Part shown: positions 55,501-62,701 of the stretch, piece by piece | Layout: every line of letters starts with the position of its first letter | Position numbering within the stretch: position 1 is the stretch's first letter | Source of the DNA: Bacteroidota bacterium | Lineage (GTDB): Bacteria; Bacteroidota; Bacteroidia; Bacteroidales; UBA10428 | DNA length: 64,000 nt | Direction of reading: 5' to 3' | Assembly: GCA_023442525.1 (NCBI GenBank) | Contig: JAEZZA010000017.1 | Span: 310,001-374,000 of the forward strand | Translations under genes and position numbers: made by a program | Notes under the pieces: generated by a model | What the model was told of the DNA's origin: nothing | Database searches by the model: none | The model's input: the letters and a program-made list of their open reading frames with translations, nothing else

Positions 55501-55694
55501 ATTGTACCTGTTAGATTGATAATACCGGCAAAAAGAAGTGCATTGAACCACCATGAATTGTAAACCACGGCACGGGCGGTTTGTGTGCCAAAATCATTTT
55601 CTATGAAAGTTGCCACAGCAATGGAAATGGCGAATGCCAGAATAAGCACTGCCATCAGACGTGTGGAAAAAACAAAATTTATGATTCGTTTCAT
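52518..55694 (-). CDS. ResB-CcsA fusion, cytochrome c synthase (paralog 2)
   Basis: 1058 aa, beginning at ATG 55694, fixed by its 4-bp ATGA overlap with the upstream gene; the frame to 55763 is an extension. Same architecture as the copy at 4619-7705: ResB half with LMAVLILAFAISIAVATFIE and a long periplasmic domain, insert, and CcsA half with WGRYWGWDP near residue 928 and SGHAPWSNGYE. Adjacent to ctaB and opposite the ACIII/oxidase operon, so it probably matures ActA, ActE and CoxB. C-terminal tail longer than in paralog 1. Confidence 0.93.
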   Translation of the reverse strand: MKRIINFVFSTRLMAVLILAFAISIAVATFIENDFGTQTARAVVYNSWWFNALLFAGIINLTGTIISARLYRREKLTIFAFHLAFLLILTGAAVTRFFGFEGYMHIREGHSSGQIVSSDNYFTMSVNLNGEENGASKKVHFSSLSRNYHKLNVHAGNREFTAECLNIVPDAIESAIPDASGVPVIEWIVSGSQGRQNIVVTSNAPRMFSDMTFSLNDILNDNGVNILSGDTGLYIRSPFDFTVTQMSTGTTDTLSKGRYHPLRLMMLYNFNGLLAVPGSYLQSGTITVKPDENSSSEEMPDAVLIRVSSGNQSRTIRYFATENSLNEPVNLQLDGASIDISFGSIVVPVPFQLHLTGFILERYPGSNSPSWFESRIVLNDQKAGVNENRRVYMNNVLKYRGYRFYQSSYDTDEKGTVFSVNRDLAGTLITYAGYLLLAAGIILSLLNRNSRFRKLSSELKYLRKSGNQILAAVVLLVIPIANSNSQIPDSVHIDASHAAAFGELLIQDPGGRIKPVNTLSSELMRKVSGKTSVLGQNPDQVLLGMLAWPDFWQDVPMIRVGHPGIKKLLQSEESRVSFASAFNFNSPENPYILGPYVNEAYQKKPAARSTFDTEVIRIDERINLCYQIYTGNLLRIFPAANDPRHSWYSPVNQAGVFSENDSIFTSSIIPLYIRSLSGDKSVQMLMTPGDALSAIHKFQRNFGSEVIPSDFRIRLEILYNRMNLFDRIGNAYGLIGMLLLILQFVSVFYHRLNIRPAFRTGRFLIYVLFVLHLTGLIARWIISGHAPWSNGYEALVYISFATVLAGILFSSKSQIALSVTAILAWLILFVAHLNWMDPEITNLVPVLKSYWLLIHVAIITASYGFLAMGALMAFTNLLLMIVQNRKNQVVTGRMITELSIIIEMTLIVGLYMLTIGTFLGGVWANESWGRYWGWDPKETWALVSILVYAFVAHMRLVPGLKGNFSFNLFALLSFSTIIMTYFGVNYYLSGLHSYAKGDPLPVPPFVYYTIAIVGLVALLAWENQRRLKKAGLIAGLFQQKHEKSVTKSGESMKGPILN

Positions 55695-56050
55695 TCGATA
55701 GAGCTTCTTTGTCTTCTGGCGTCGATAAAACTTTTTATATACACGATAAGCGCCAAAGTACATGTAAGCATCATGATCAATACACGGCTCACTGCCATGG
55801 TGTCGTTTCGTGAAATGCTTCCGCTAAGCGGCTTAATGAAAGCAAGAAGAAGTAAAAATGTTAGTCCTACTACAACATGTGCAGCAACCCTGTTGGAACT
55901 TCTCATGGGTATAGCCAGAAGCAATAATGCGATACCTGCCACAACCGGGATCAATGCTGTAAATGATGTATTTTCCGGGGCGAAATACCCCCATAATCCC
56001 AAAATAATAAGGACAAGACTATTGATAATGGTAATTTGATGTGATTTCAT
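55691..56050 (-). CDS. Small four-helix membrane protein
   Basis: 119 aa with four predicted membrane helices (about 8-24, 30-46, 58-75, 88-108) and an Arg-rich C-terminus (FIDARRQRSSIE). Not recognised. It is translationally coupled to ResB-CcsA by ATGA, thus likely involved in cytochrome or heme biogenesis; this is inferred from position only. Confidence 0.8.
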   Translation of the reverse strand: MKSHQITIINSLVLIILGLWGYFAPENTSFTALIPVVAGIALLLLAIPMRSSNRVAAHVVVGLTFLLLLAFIKPLSGSISRNDTMAVSRVLIMMLTCTLALIVYIKSFIDARRQRSSIE

Positions 56051-56200
56051 GAATGGGTTGAAATAAAAAATGTGTGCTTTTAAAACATTCTACTCAGGCG
56101 ATATGTTCATGAACATTTACCACTTACGGAATGTTATCATTAAAATATTAAAATTGAGAGTTATACATAATTCTCGTTAGTAAATGTAAAATGAGATGTC

Positions 56201-56701
56201 ATGAAACCGTTAAAGAAATTCAGTGGTATTATTATACTATTAATAGCCATCAACACCATCAGCTTTGGGCAGTCGCTTGATTCCGACTACAAGTATGCAT
56301 TGGGATTACGGGCCGGGGGACCATCGGGAATTACTTTCAAGATCAATACCCGGAACAGTAACAGTGTTGAATTCATAGCAGGATTCTGGTATGAATTTTT
56401 GAGCCTGACAGCCTTGTTTGAAAAAAATGCCCCGGCATTTGATGTCGACGGAATGAATTGGTATTACGGTGGTGGCGGACATCTGTCATTCTTTTCAGGC
56501 GGGCGACATGACGACCGGTGGTATTACAGGCGAGGTGAAGGATATGCAATCGGTATCGATGGTATAGTGGGACTTGAATATAAAATACCTCCGATACCCT
56601 TCGCGGTCAGTCTCGATTTGAAGCCTTTTCTCGAAGTCGATCGCGACGGTGATGTACATTTTGGTATTGATCCGGGCCTTGGCATCAAATTCACATTCTG
56701 A
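56201..56701 (+). CDS. Small outer-membrane beta-barrel-like protein
   Basis: 166 aa. Signal peptide (ending SFGQ), then alternating beta-strands with aromatic residues and a final Phe (LGIKFTF), all of which suggest an eight-stranded barrel. DSDYKYALGLRAGGPSG is typical of Bacteroidota outer-membrane barrels. No specific function. Flanked by the divergent small membrane protein gene and the NO reductase. Confidence 0.75.
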   Translation: MKPLKKFSGIIILLIAINTISFGQSLDSDYKYALGLRAGGPSGITFKINTRNSNSVEFIAGFWYEFLSLTALFEKNAPAFDVDGMNWYYGGGGHLSFFSGGRHDDRWYYRRGEGYAIGIDGIVGLEYKIPPIPFAVSLDLKPFLEVDRDGDVHFGIDPGLGIKFTF

Positions 56702-56838
56702 TCAAAGCAAATTCAACCTTTTGCATATAAGTATTGTTAGTCATCAAGTGCTCCGATAGAATTCATTGCATTTGAACCCGCTATTCCATCATACCCTGAT
56801 TGTATTTTATATTTCATTAACCTTAATTAGCCTGGTCT

Positions 56839-59079
56839 ATGAAAACAAGAAACCTATGGTTAGGATTTATTGCTGTAATGGTTATTTCGTTCGCGGTACT
56901 TCTCTATTACGGCAGGGAAATTTACCGTGAAGCACCGCCGGTACCCGAAAAAGTTAGCGGACCCGGAGGTGAAGTTATTTTTACGGGTGCAGATATCCGT
57001 GACGGCCAAAATGTCTGGCAATCCTTGGGAGGACAGCAGTTAGGAACTGTCTGGGGGCACGGAGCTTACCAGGCGCCCGACTGGAGTGCCGATTGGCTGC
57101 ACCGCGAATCGGTTCACATTCTTAACCGGCTTGCTAAAGAAAAGGATAATATGCCTTATGATGAGCTCAGTGACGACCGGAAAGCAGCATTGAAAGTACT
57201 CCTGCAGCAGGAGGTACGAAAGAACACTTATGATCCGCAAACTTCCACTATCTCGGTATCGGGTTTGCGTGCTGAAGCAATCAAACTAAACAGTGAGTAT
57301 TATGAAGGATTATTCACTGATAATCCTGAAATGGATCGGGAGCGGGATGCATACAGCATACCCGAAAACTCTCTGAAAGATCCGGAACGAATCCATAAAC
57401 TGAACGCGTTCTTTTTCTGGGCATCCTGGGCATGTGTCACTCAACGGCCGGGCAAGGATATTACCTACACGAACAACTGGCCGGCCGAAGAACTGGTGAA
57501 TAACAAGCCTGCCGGTTCACTACTTCTGTGGACAGGTTTCAGTGTAATTATGTTAATTGCCGGAATAGGACTGATGGTTTGGCATTATGCCACACGGCGC
57601 GGTGAAGGAGGGATGGAATTGCCGGAAATTGTCCCCTTTAAAAATGAAACTCAGACTCCTTCACAAAAAGCCATTGTGAAATATTTCTGGGTAGTAACCC
57701 TGCTGCTTTTAGTACAGGTGGTGATGGGAGTGGTTACTGCTCATTATACGGTGGAGGGACAGGCATTTTATGGTATTCCGCTTGTCAATCTACTTCCCTA
57801 CTCGATTTCAAGAACCTGGCATGTACAAATTGCTATATTCTGGATTGCCACATCCTGGCTGGCAACCGGACTCTATTATGCCCCGGCAATTTCGGGCCAT
57901 GAGCCAAAGTATCAGCGACTCGGTGTCAATTTCCTGTTTATTTCATTGCTCATAATCGTATTAGGGTCGCTGGCGGGCCAGTGGTTTGGAGTAATGCAGA
58001 AGCTGGGTCTGGTAGAAAATTTCTGGTTTGGTCATCAGGGATACGAGTACGTTGATCTTGGAAGGTTCTGGCAACTGTTTTTGTTTGTAGGCTTAGTATT
58101 ATGGCTGATATTGATGGGCAGAGCTATATGGCCTGCACTGGTAAAGAAAAGCGAAAGCCGGAGCCTGTTGTTGCTATTTCTGGTCGCCTCAGTGGCCATC
58201 GCGGCATTTTACGCTGCAGGTCTTATGTGGAACAGGCAAACCAATCTCGCGATTGCCGAATACTGGAGATGGTGGGTGGTACATTTATGGGTGGAAGGCT
58301 TTTTTGAGGTTTTCGCTGCCGTGATCACTGCATTTCTGTTTGTCAGAATGCGCATTATTAAGCCATCAACTGCTACGATTGCAGTTTTGTTTTCTACAAT
58401 AATCTTCCTTTCCGGAGGAATAATCGGAACATTCCATCATCTGTATTTTACCGGTACACCAACAGCCATTCTGGCCCTGGGCTCCACATTCAGTGCACTT
58501 GAGGTTGTACCTCTCGTACTCATGGGATTTGAAGCTTATGACAACCTGAAACTGAGCAAGAGTTCAACCTGGATACAGGCATACAAGTGGCCGATATATT
58601 GTTTCATTGCAGTGGCATTCTGGAACTTTACCGGTGCAGGAATATTCGGTTTTCTGATCAATCCTCCTATTGCACTTTATTATATGCAAGGGTTAAATAC
58701 CACCGCCGTACATGGTCATACTGCTTTATTTGGCGTATATGGAATGCTGGGAATAGGACTTATGCTTTTTGTATTTCGTGATATAGATAAAGAAAGGCCA
58801 TGGAATGAAAGGTGGATAAAAGTTTCGTTCTGGCTGATAAATATCGGCCTTACTGCAATGGTGATCATCAGTGTGCTGCCGGTTGGTCTGGCTCAGACTG
58901 TAGCCAGTGTACAGAACGGATTATGGTATGCCCGCTCGGTTGATTTCATGCAACAGCCATATATTATTACCTTTAAATGGCTGAGAGTGATCGGCGACAC
59001 GCTATTTGCAGCAGGAACTCTTACGCTGGCGTGGTTTGTAATCGGATTGACATTTGGATGGAGCTATCAGAGGAAGTAG
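56839..59079 (+). CDS. norB: Quinol-dependent nitric oxide reductase, single subunit
   Basis: 746 aa qNOR (NorZ type): 2 NO + quinol to N2O in the inner membrane. The N-terminal extension replaces NorC (DGQNVWQSLGGQQLGTVWGH), with no CxxCH, which marks the quinol type. The following 12-helix core has SRTWHVQIAIFWIATSWLATG with the heme His, a WVVHLWVEGFFEVFAA segment with the heme/Fe site and Glu, and HHLYFTGTP. No nitrite or nitrous-oxide reductase gene is nearby, so NO detoxification is the likely role. No clear FNR or NsrR site was seen upstream. Confidence 0.95.
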   Translation: MKTRNLWLGFIAVMVISFAVLLYYGREIYREAPPVPEKVSGPGGEVIFTGADIRDGQNVWQSLGGQQLGTVWGHGAYQAPDWSADWLHRESVHILNRLAKEKDNMPYDELSDDRKAALKVLLQQEVRKNTYDPQTSTISVSGLRAEAIKLNSEYYEGLFTDNPEMDRERDAYSIPENSLKDPERIHKLNAFFFWASWACVTQRPGKDITYTNNWPAEELVNNKPAGSLLLWTGFSVIMLIAGIGLMVWHYATRRGEGGMELPEIVPFKNETQTPSQKAIVKYFWVVTLLLLVQVVMGVVTAHYTVEGQAFYGIPLVNLLPYSISRTWHVQIAIFWIATSWLATGLYYAPAISGHEPKYQRLGVNFLFISLLIIVLGSLAGQWFGVMQKLGLVENFWFGHQGYEYVDLGRFWQLFLFVGLVLWLILMGRAIWPALVKKSESRSLLLLFLVASVAIAAFYAAGLMWNRQTNLAIAEYWRWWVVHLWVEGFFEVFAAVITAFLFVRMRIIKPSTATIAVLFSTIIFLSGGIIGTFHHLYFTGTPTAILALGSTFSALEVVPLVLMGFEAYDNLKLSKSSTWIQAYKWPIYCFIAVAFWNFTGAGIFGFLINPPIALYYMQGLNTTAVHGHTALFGVYGMLGIGLMLFVFRDIDKERPWNERWIKVSFWLINIGLTAMVIISVLPVGLAQTVASVQNGLWYARSVDFMQQPYIITFKWLRVIGDTLFAAGTLTLAWFVIGLTFGWSYQRK

Positions 59080-59104
59080 ATGCCGGATGGACCTCACCCC
59101 CAAT

Positions 59105-59126
59105 CCCCTCTCCTGAAGGAGAGGGG
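59105..59126. repeat. Perfect hairpin, REP-like
   Basis: CCCCTCTCC-TGAA-GGAGAGGGG: a 9-bp perfect stem 25 nt after the norB stop. The G/C-rich stem without T-run looks like a repetitive palindromic element. A GACTTAGAAGACAGA string at 59167-59181, shared with 12148-12162, lies next to it. Confidence 0.7.
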
Positions 59127-59193
59127 AAGAACGCACCAGAAGACCAGCAGACTTAGAGCCTTAGAAGACTTAGAAGACAGATTTACCAACAAT

Positions 59194-59222
59194 AAAAGGG
59201 TGCCTCGTGGAGACACCCTTTT
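59194..59222. terminator. Bidirectional terminator norB / 59251 gene
   Basis: AAAAGGGTG (59194-59202) pairs perfectly with CACCCTTTT (59214-59222), 11-nt loop. The A-run and T-run at the stem base make it work on both strands between the convergent genes. Confidence 0.85.
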
Positions 59223-59250
59223 AAGTATACTTTATCAAATTAGGCAGGAA

Positions 59251-59631
59251 TTACCCGAATACGTTATGAGCAATACGTTTGCCAAAATACCGGTTTACCT
59301 CGGGATTCTTTACCAGTGCCCTGCTTAAACCATACATGGCCAGTGTGATTAATACCTTTTTCAGACGGCTTCTTCTGCCTCTCCCTACCATGCCGTGCGT
59401 AACTTTATTTGTAATGAAACCAATGCCCATTCCGACGGCAGCAGGCAAAATATTGAGGAGTAGTCCGGGATTGGTAAAAGCACCCGTAATGTTTCTAAAA
59501 ATATTTCCGGGCTTGACACTTTCCACTGTATTGTTAAAACTGTCTTTCAACATGCGCCTGTGAACGGCCTTGTTAAATTCAAGCTCACTGATGGCATCCT
59601 TCAAATCGGCGACAGAACTTATTTTCCTCAT
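59251..59631 (-). CDS. Conserved hypothetical protein, last gene of envelope trio
   Basis: 126 aa, not recognised. A N-terminal helix with ISELEFNKAVHRRML, a central hydrophobic stretch (about 52-75, LLLNILPAAVGMGIGF) and a basic, Arg-rich C-terminal region. It follows the holin-like gene by 3 bp, so it belongs to the same operon. Confidence 0.75.
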   Translation of the reverse strand: MRKISSVADLKDAISELEFNKAVHRRMLKDSFNNTVESVKPGNIFRNITGAFTNPGLLLNILPAAVGMGIGFITNKVTHGMVGRGRRSRLKKVLITLAMYGLSRALVKNPEVNRYFGKRIAHNVFG

Positions 59632-59634
59632 TAC

Positions 59635-59979
59635 TTAGTCTTTAAATGCCTGTTTAACAATATTGTCAGCTACCATTTTCTTAAGCCAGTTATGGGTTAC
59701 GAAAAATAAGACTAATCCCAGCAATGCATAAAATCCTGCAACTATCAGAAAGCCATAGAAGGGATTTCCCAACAATGAACCCAGCCAGAGACTCACTCCG
59801 ATGGAAAGCATCAAAACGAACATGAACAGAGCGAAAAAAGCAACTGCACGTGATACGACTTCAGCCACTTTGTTGGCACCCTTATCAAACGCTTTAAGTT
59901 TTAAGAGTTCGACACTGGTTTTAACATAATCTTCGGTACTGTCCAGTAACGATTTGAGTGAACTTTCCTTTAATTCCAT
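59635..59979 (-). CDS. Phage-holin-III-like (DUF1469) membrane protein
   Basis: 114 aa. N-terminal amphipathic helix (SLKSLLDSTEDYVKTSVELLKLKAFDK), two hydrophobic helices (about 45-67 and 75-98), and a C-terminal basic tail. Matches the DUF1469/phage_holin_3_6 family, which despite its name occurs chromosomally with YtxH genes in Bacteroidota. It is not evidence of a prophage. 27 bp after the YtxH stop. Confidence 0.8.
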   Translation of the reverse strand: MELKESSLKSLLDSTEDYVKTSVELLKLKAFDKGANKVAEVVSRAVAFFALFMFVLMLSIGVSLWLGSLLGNPFYGFLIVAGFYALLGLVLFFVTHNWLKKMVADNIVKQAFKD

Positions 59980-60006
59980 GACTTACTGATGAGAGCTTAC
60001 ATGAAT

Positions 60007-60255
60007 TTATACATCAGAAACCTTAGAAGCTTTCGATTTGATATAATCGGCTTCCTGTTTCACAGAATCGATCTTTTCATTAACACCTCTTACAAACTCG
60101 TCATATTTGTGTTTAACGTCATCCACAAAGTCCTTACCCTTCTGGGATATTTTCCTCCGGGTATCAGTACCCTTTTCAGGTGCAAATAACACACCTATCA
60201 ATGCACCGGCTGCAATACCAGCCAGTACTCCTAAAATTACTTTTCCTCCGTTCAT
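60007..60255 (-). CDS. YtxH domain protein
   Basis: 82 aa. One membrane helix at the N-terminus (VILGVLAGIAAGALIGVLFAP), then charged helix with DTRRKISQKGKDF and repeated Lys/Asp pairs, as in general-stress YtxH proteins. First of three genes on the minus strand ending at 59251. Confidence 0.88.
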   Translation of the reverse strand: MNGGKVILGVLAGIAAGALIGVLFAPEKGTDTRRKISQKGKDFVDDVKHKYDEFVRGVNEKIDSVKQEADYIKSKASKVSDV

Positions 60256-60317
60256 AATTCATAAGTTTATATAACTAACACATAAATGAACGAAAAGGTT
60301 GAGTAATAAGGACTTTT

Positions 60318-61961
60318 TTAACTGCACAACGATTTCACATATTCAAACCCCATTTCCCTTAATTTGTATTTCTGGATTTTTCCACTGGCAGTTTTAGGGA
60401 AATCTTCAACAAAAATCACATGCTGGGGTATCTTATAGCGGCTGATCTTTCCTCTGCAGAATTCCTGAACTTCTTCCTGGGTAAGTTTTGTACCCTGCTT
60501 AAGCTTCACAAATGCTCCAACTATTTCACCATATTTGACATCTGCAATTCCGGCCACTTCAACCATTTCAATCTGAGGCATCTGGTATAAAAAGTTCTCG
60601 ATTTCCCTGGGATATATATTCTCACCGCCGCGTATGATCATATCTTTAATACGACCGGTAATGCGGTAATAACCTTCTTTGGTTCTCACAGCAAGGTCGC
60701 CTGAATGTAACCAACCATCTTTATCGATTGCCTTTGAAGTAGCTTCGGGATTATTATAGTATCCTTTCATAACATTATATCCCCTGCAGCATATTTCACC
60801 CTGAACTTCAGGCGGGCATTCATCGCCGGTTTCGGGATCAACGATCTTCACTTCAACACCCGGGTAATTAGTCCCTACCGTGGTTGCGCGGATCTCGGGG
60901 GGATCGGAGACGCGGGTGGCAGTCATACCGGGAGATGATTCTGTTAATCCGTACACGATGATCAGATCGCGACAATTCATTCGGGTCATCACCTGGTTCA
61001 TGGTTTCAATAGGACATAAAGCTCCTGCCATTATACCGGTACGCAGACTGCTTAAATCAAACATGCTGAACATGGGATGATTTAATTCGGCAATGAACAT
61101 GGTGGGTACGCCATAAACAGCCGTGCATTTCTCTTTTTGTACCGAGGCCAGGACAAGCAGCGGATCAAATTCTTCTACAAAAACCATGGTGGCGCCGTGG
61201 GTAACAATAGCACACATGGCCAGAACGCACCCGAAACAATGAAACAGGGGAACGCATACCAGCAGCCGGTCCGCCTGAGTGTAATTCATGCAATCGCCGG
61301 TACTCTGTCCGCAATTCAGGATGTTATGATGACTGAGCATAACACCTTTCGGAAACCCGGTTGTGCCTGATGTATATTGCATATTGGTAACATCGTGGCA
61401 ATTCACGTTCTTTTTGTACTCAAGCAACTGTTCGTCGGGAATGTATGATCCGAGTAACAGCAGTTCAAGTGTATTGTACATTCCCTTATGCTTCTGCGGA
61501 CCAATAAAAACAATATTTTTGAGCACAGGGAACTTTTCCGATTTCAGATTTCCACGCTCACTGGTTTTCAGTTCAGGGATCAGCTCAAAAATCATGTTTA
61601 CATAATCACTGTCGCGGTAGCCATCGATTATGCATAAGGTATGCAGATCGGCATTTTTTATAAGGAACTCCAGCTCAGTGAGCTTATAGCTGGTATTTAC
61701 AGTAACCAATATGGCACCAATTTTAGCTGTCGCAAACATCATGGTCGACCAGTCGGGTACATTCGTAGCCCACACTCCGACCTTGTCGCCAGGTTTCACA
61801 CCAATCGAAATGAGCCCCCTGGCCATACGATTCACGCGGTCGTCGAACTGGGAATAGGTAAATCTCAGATTACGGTCGGGATAAACAATAAACTCATGAT
61901 CAGGGGTTTCAGTTGCCCATTTCTCAAGAATTCCACCAAGTGTATAATTTATTAAATCCAT
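60318..61961 (-). CDS. AMP-binding acyl-CoA synthetase
   Basis: 547 aa ANL-family ligase converting a carboxylic acid, probably a fatty acid, into its CoA thioester. P-loop-like [11 protein letters not shown] at 196-206, YGLTESSPG (A5), [10 protein letters not shown] (A7), [19 protein letters not shown] (A8) and catalytic Lys in [12 protein letters not shown] (A10). The preceding XRE-cupin gene is 9 bp upstream in the same direction and is its likely regulator. Confidence 0.93.
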   Translation of the reverse strand: MDLINYTLGGILEKWATETPDHEFIVYPDRNLRFTYSQFDDRVNRMARGLISIGVKPGDKVGVWATNVPDWSTMMFATAKIGAILVTVNTSYKLTELEFLIKNADLHTLCIIDGYRDSDYVNMIFELIPELKTSERGNLKSEKFPVLKNIVFIGPQKHKGMYNTLELLLLGSYIPDEQLLEYKKNVNCHDVTNMQYTSGTTGFPKGVMLSHHNILNCGQSTGDCMNYTQADRLLVCVPLFHCFGCVLAMCAIVTHGATMVFVEEFDPLLVLASVQKEKCTAVYGVPTMFIAELNHPMFSMFDLSSLRTGIMAGALCPIETMNQVMTRMNCRDLIIVYGLTESSPGMTATRVSDPPEIRATTVGTNYPGVEVKIVDPETGDECPPEVQGEICCRGYNVMKGYYNNPEATSKAIDKDGWLHSGDLAVRTKEGYYRITGRIKDMIIRGGENIYPREIENFLYQMPQIEMVEVAGIADVKYGEIVGAFVKLKQGTKLTQEEVQEFCRGKISRYKIPQHVIFVEDFPKTASGKIQKYKLREMGFEYVKSLCS

Positions 61962-61970
61962 ATAATCCGG

Positions 61971-62543
61971 TTAAACAGGGACATAAACAACTCCGAGAAT
62001 ACGTGCATGAGGCATGTGCGTTGTAACCACATGAGGCACTATCGAGTCGAGGTAGATGCTGTCGCCCTCATCAAGCTCAAATACATCGGTACCGTATGCA
62101 ACAGTAACCTTACCTGCCATTACGTAAATGAATTCCTCACCTTCATGCGAAGATTTCTTATACTGAGCTTCGGTGCCAGGTTCTATATCAACTATAAACG
62201 GTTCCATATGCCGGCCTGCCTTATCCTGTGCAAGTGAAAAAAAGGTAAGGTGCTCCCTGTTCTTATCCTCGCTGGTTGAAAAACTCCGCGAAGCCGTTCT
62301 GTTCTGCGAGCGAACAATCACCGGACCATCTTTCACGGCATCGTCAAGAAGTGTACCGATGCGGACTCCAAGAGCCCTGGTAATTCTGATGATAACCCCC
62401 AGGGATGGTATTGATTCACCTGTTTCTATTAATTCAACCTGTTGAACAGATAATCCTGCACGCTCTGCAAGCGTAGCAGTATCCATGTTTTTAAGTTTTC
62501 GTATGGCGGCTATTTTCATGCCGGGATGACCAGAAGGATTCAT
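61971..62543 (-). CDS. XRE-cupin transcriptional regulator
   Basis: 190 aa. N-terminal Cro/CI helix-turn-helix (IRKLKNMDTATLAERAGLS) and C-terminal cupin_2 domain (about 110-185) with EGEEFIYVMAGKV and PHVVTTH, the typical beta-barrel that binds a small effector. Upstream of the acyl-CoA synthetase, 9 bp gap, so it probably senses a metabolite of that enzyme. Confidence 0.92.
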   Translation of the reverse strand: MNPSGHPGMKIAAIRKLKNMDTATLAERAGLSVQQVELIETGESIPSLGVIIRITRALGVRIGTLLDDAVKDGPVIVRSQNRTASRSFSTSEDKNREHLTFFSLAQDKAGRHMEPFIVDIEPGTEAQYKKSSHEGEEFIYVMAGKVTVAYGTDVFELDEGDSIYLDSIVPHVVTTHMPHARILGVVYVPV

Positions 62544-62701
62544 ATTTATAAATTTTATTTGCTAAAAATATAAAAGAAACGATAATCCTGACACATTAAT
62601 GAAAATTTAGCTGATCATTTATTATCGGGTACAAAATAATTGTAACCGACGGAGTTGATACCGTGGAATTTTATTCATCCGGAAAAATTTAAAGATTCAA
62701 T

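Noticed and set aside
59080..59328. 82-aa ORF after norB
   Set aside because: Runs through a hairpin, heptamer-like repeats and the terminator and overlaps the opposite gene; not coding.
59635..59979. Prophage holin
   Set aside because: The DUF1469 family occurs with YtxH in ordinary chromosomes, and there are no other phage genes.
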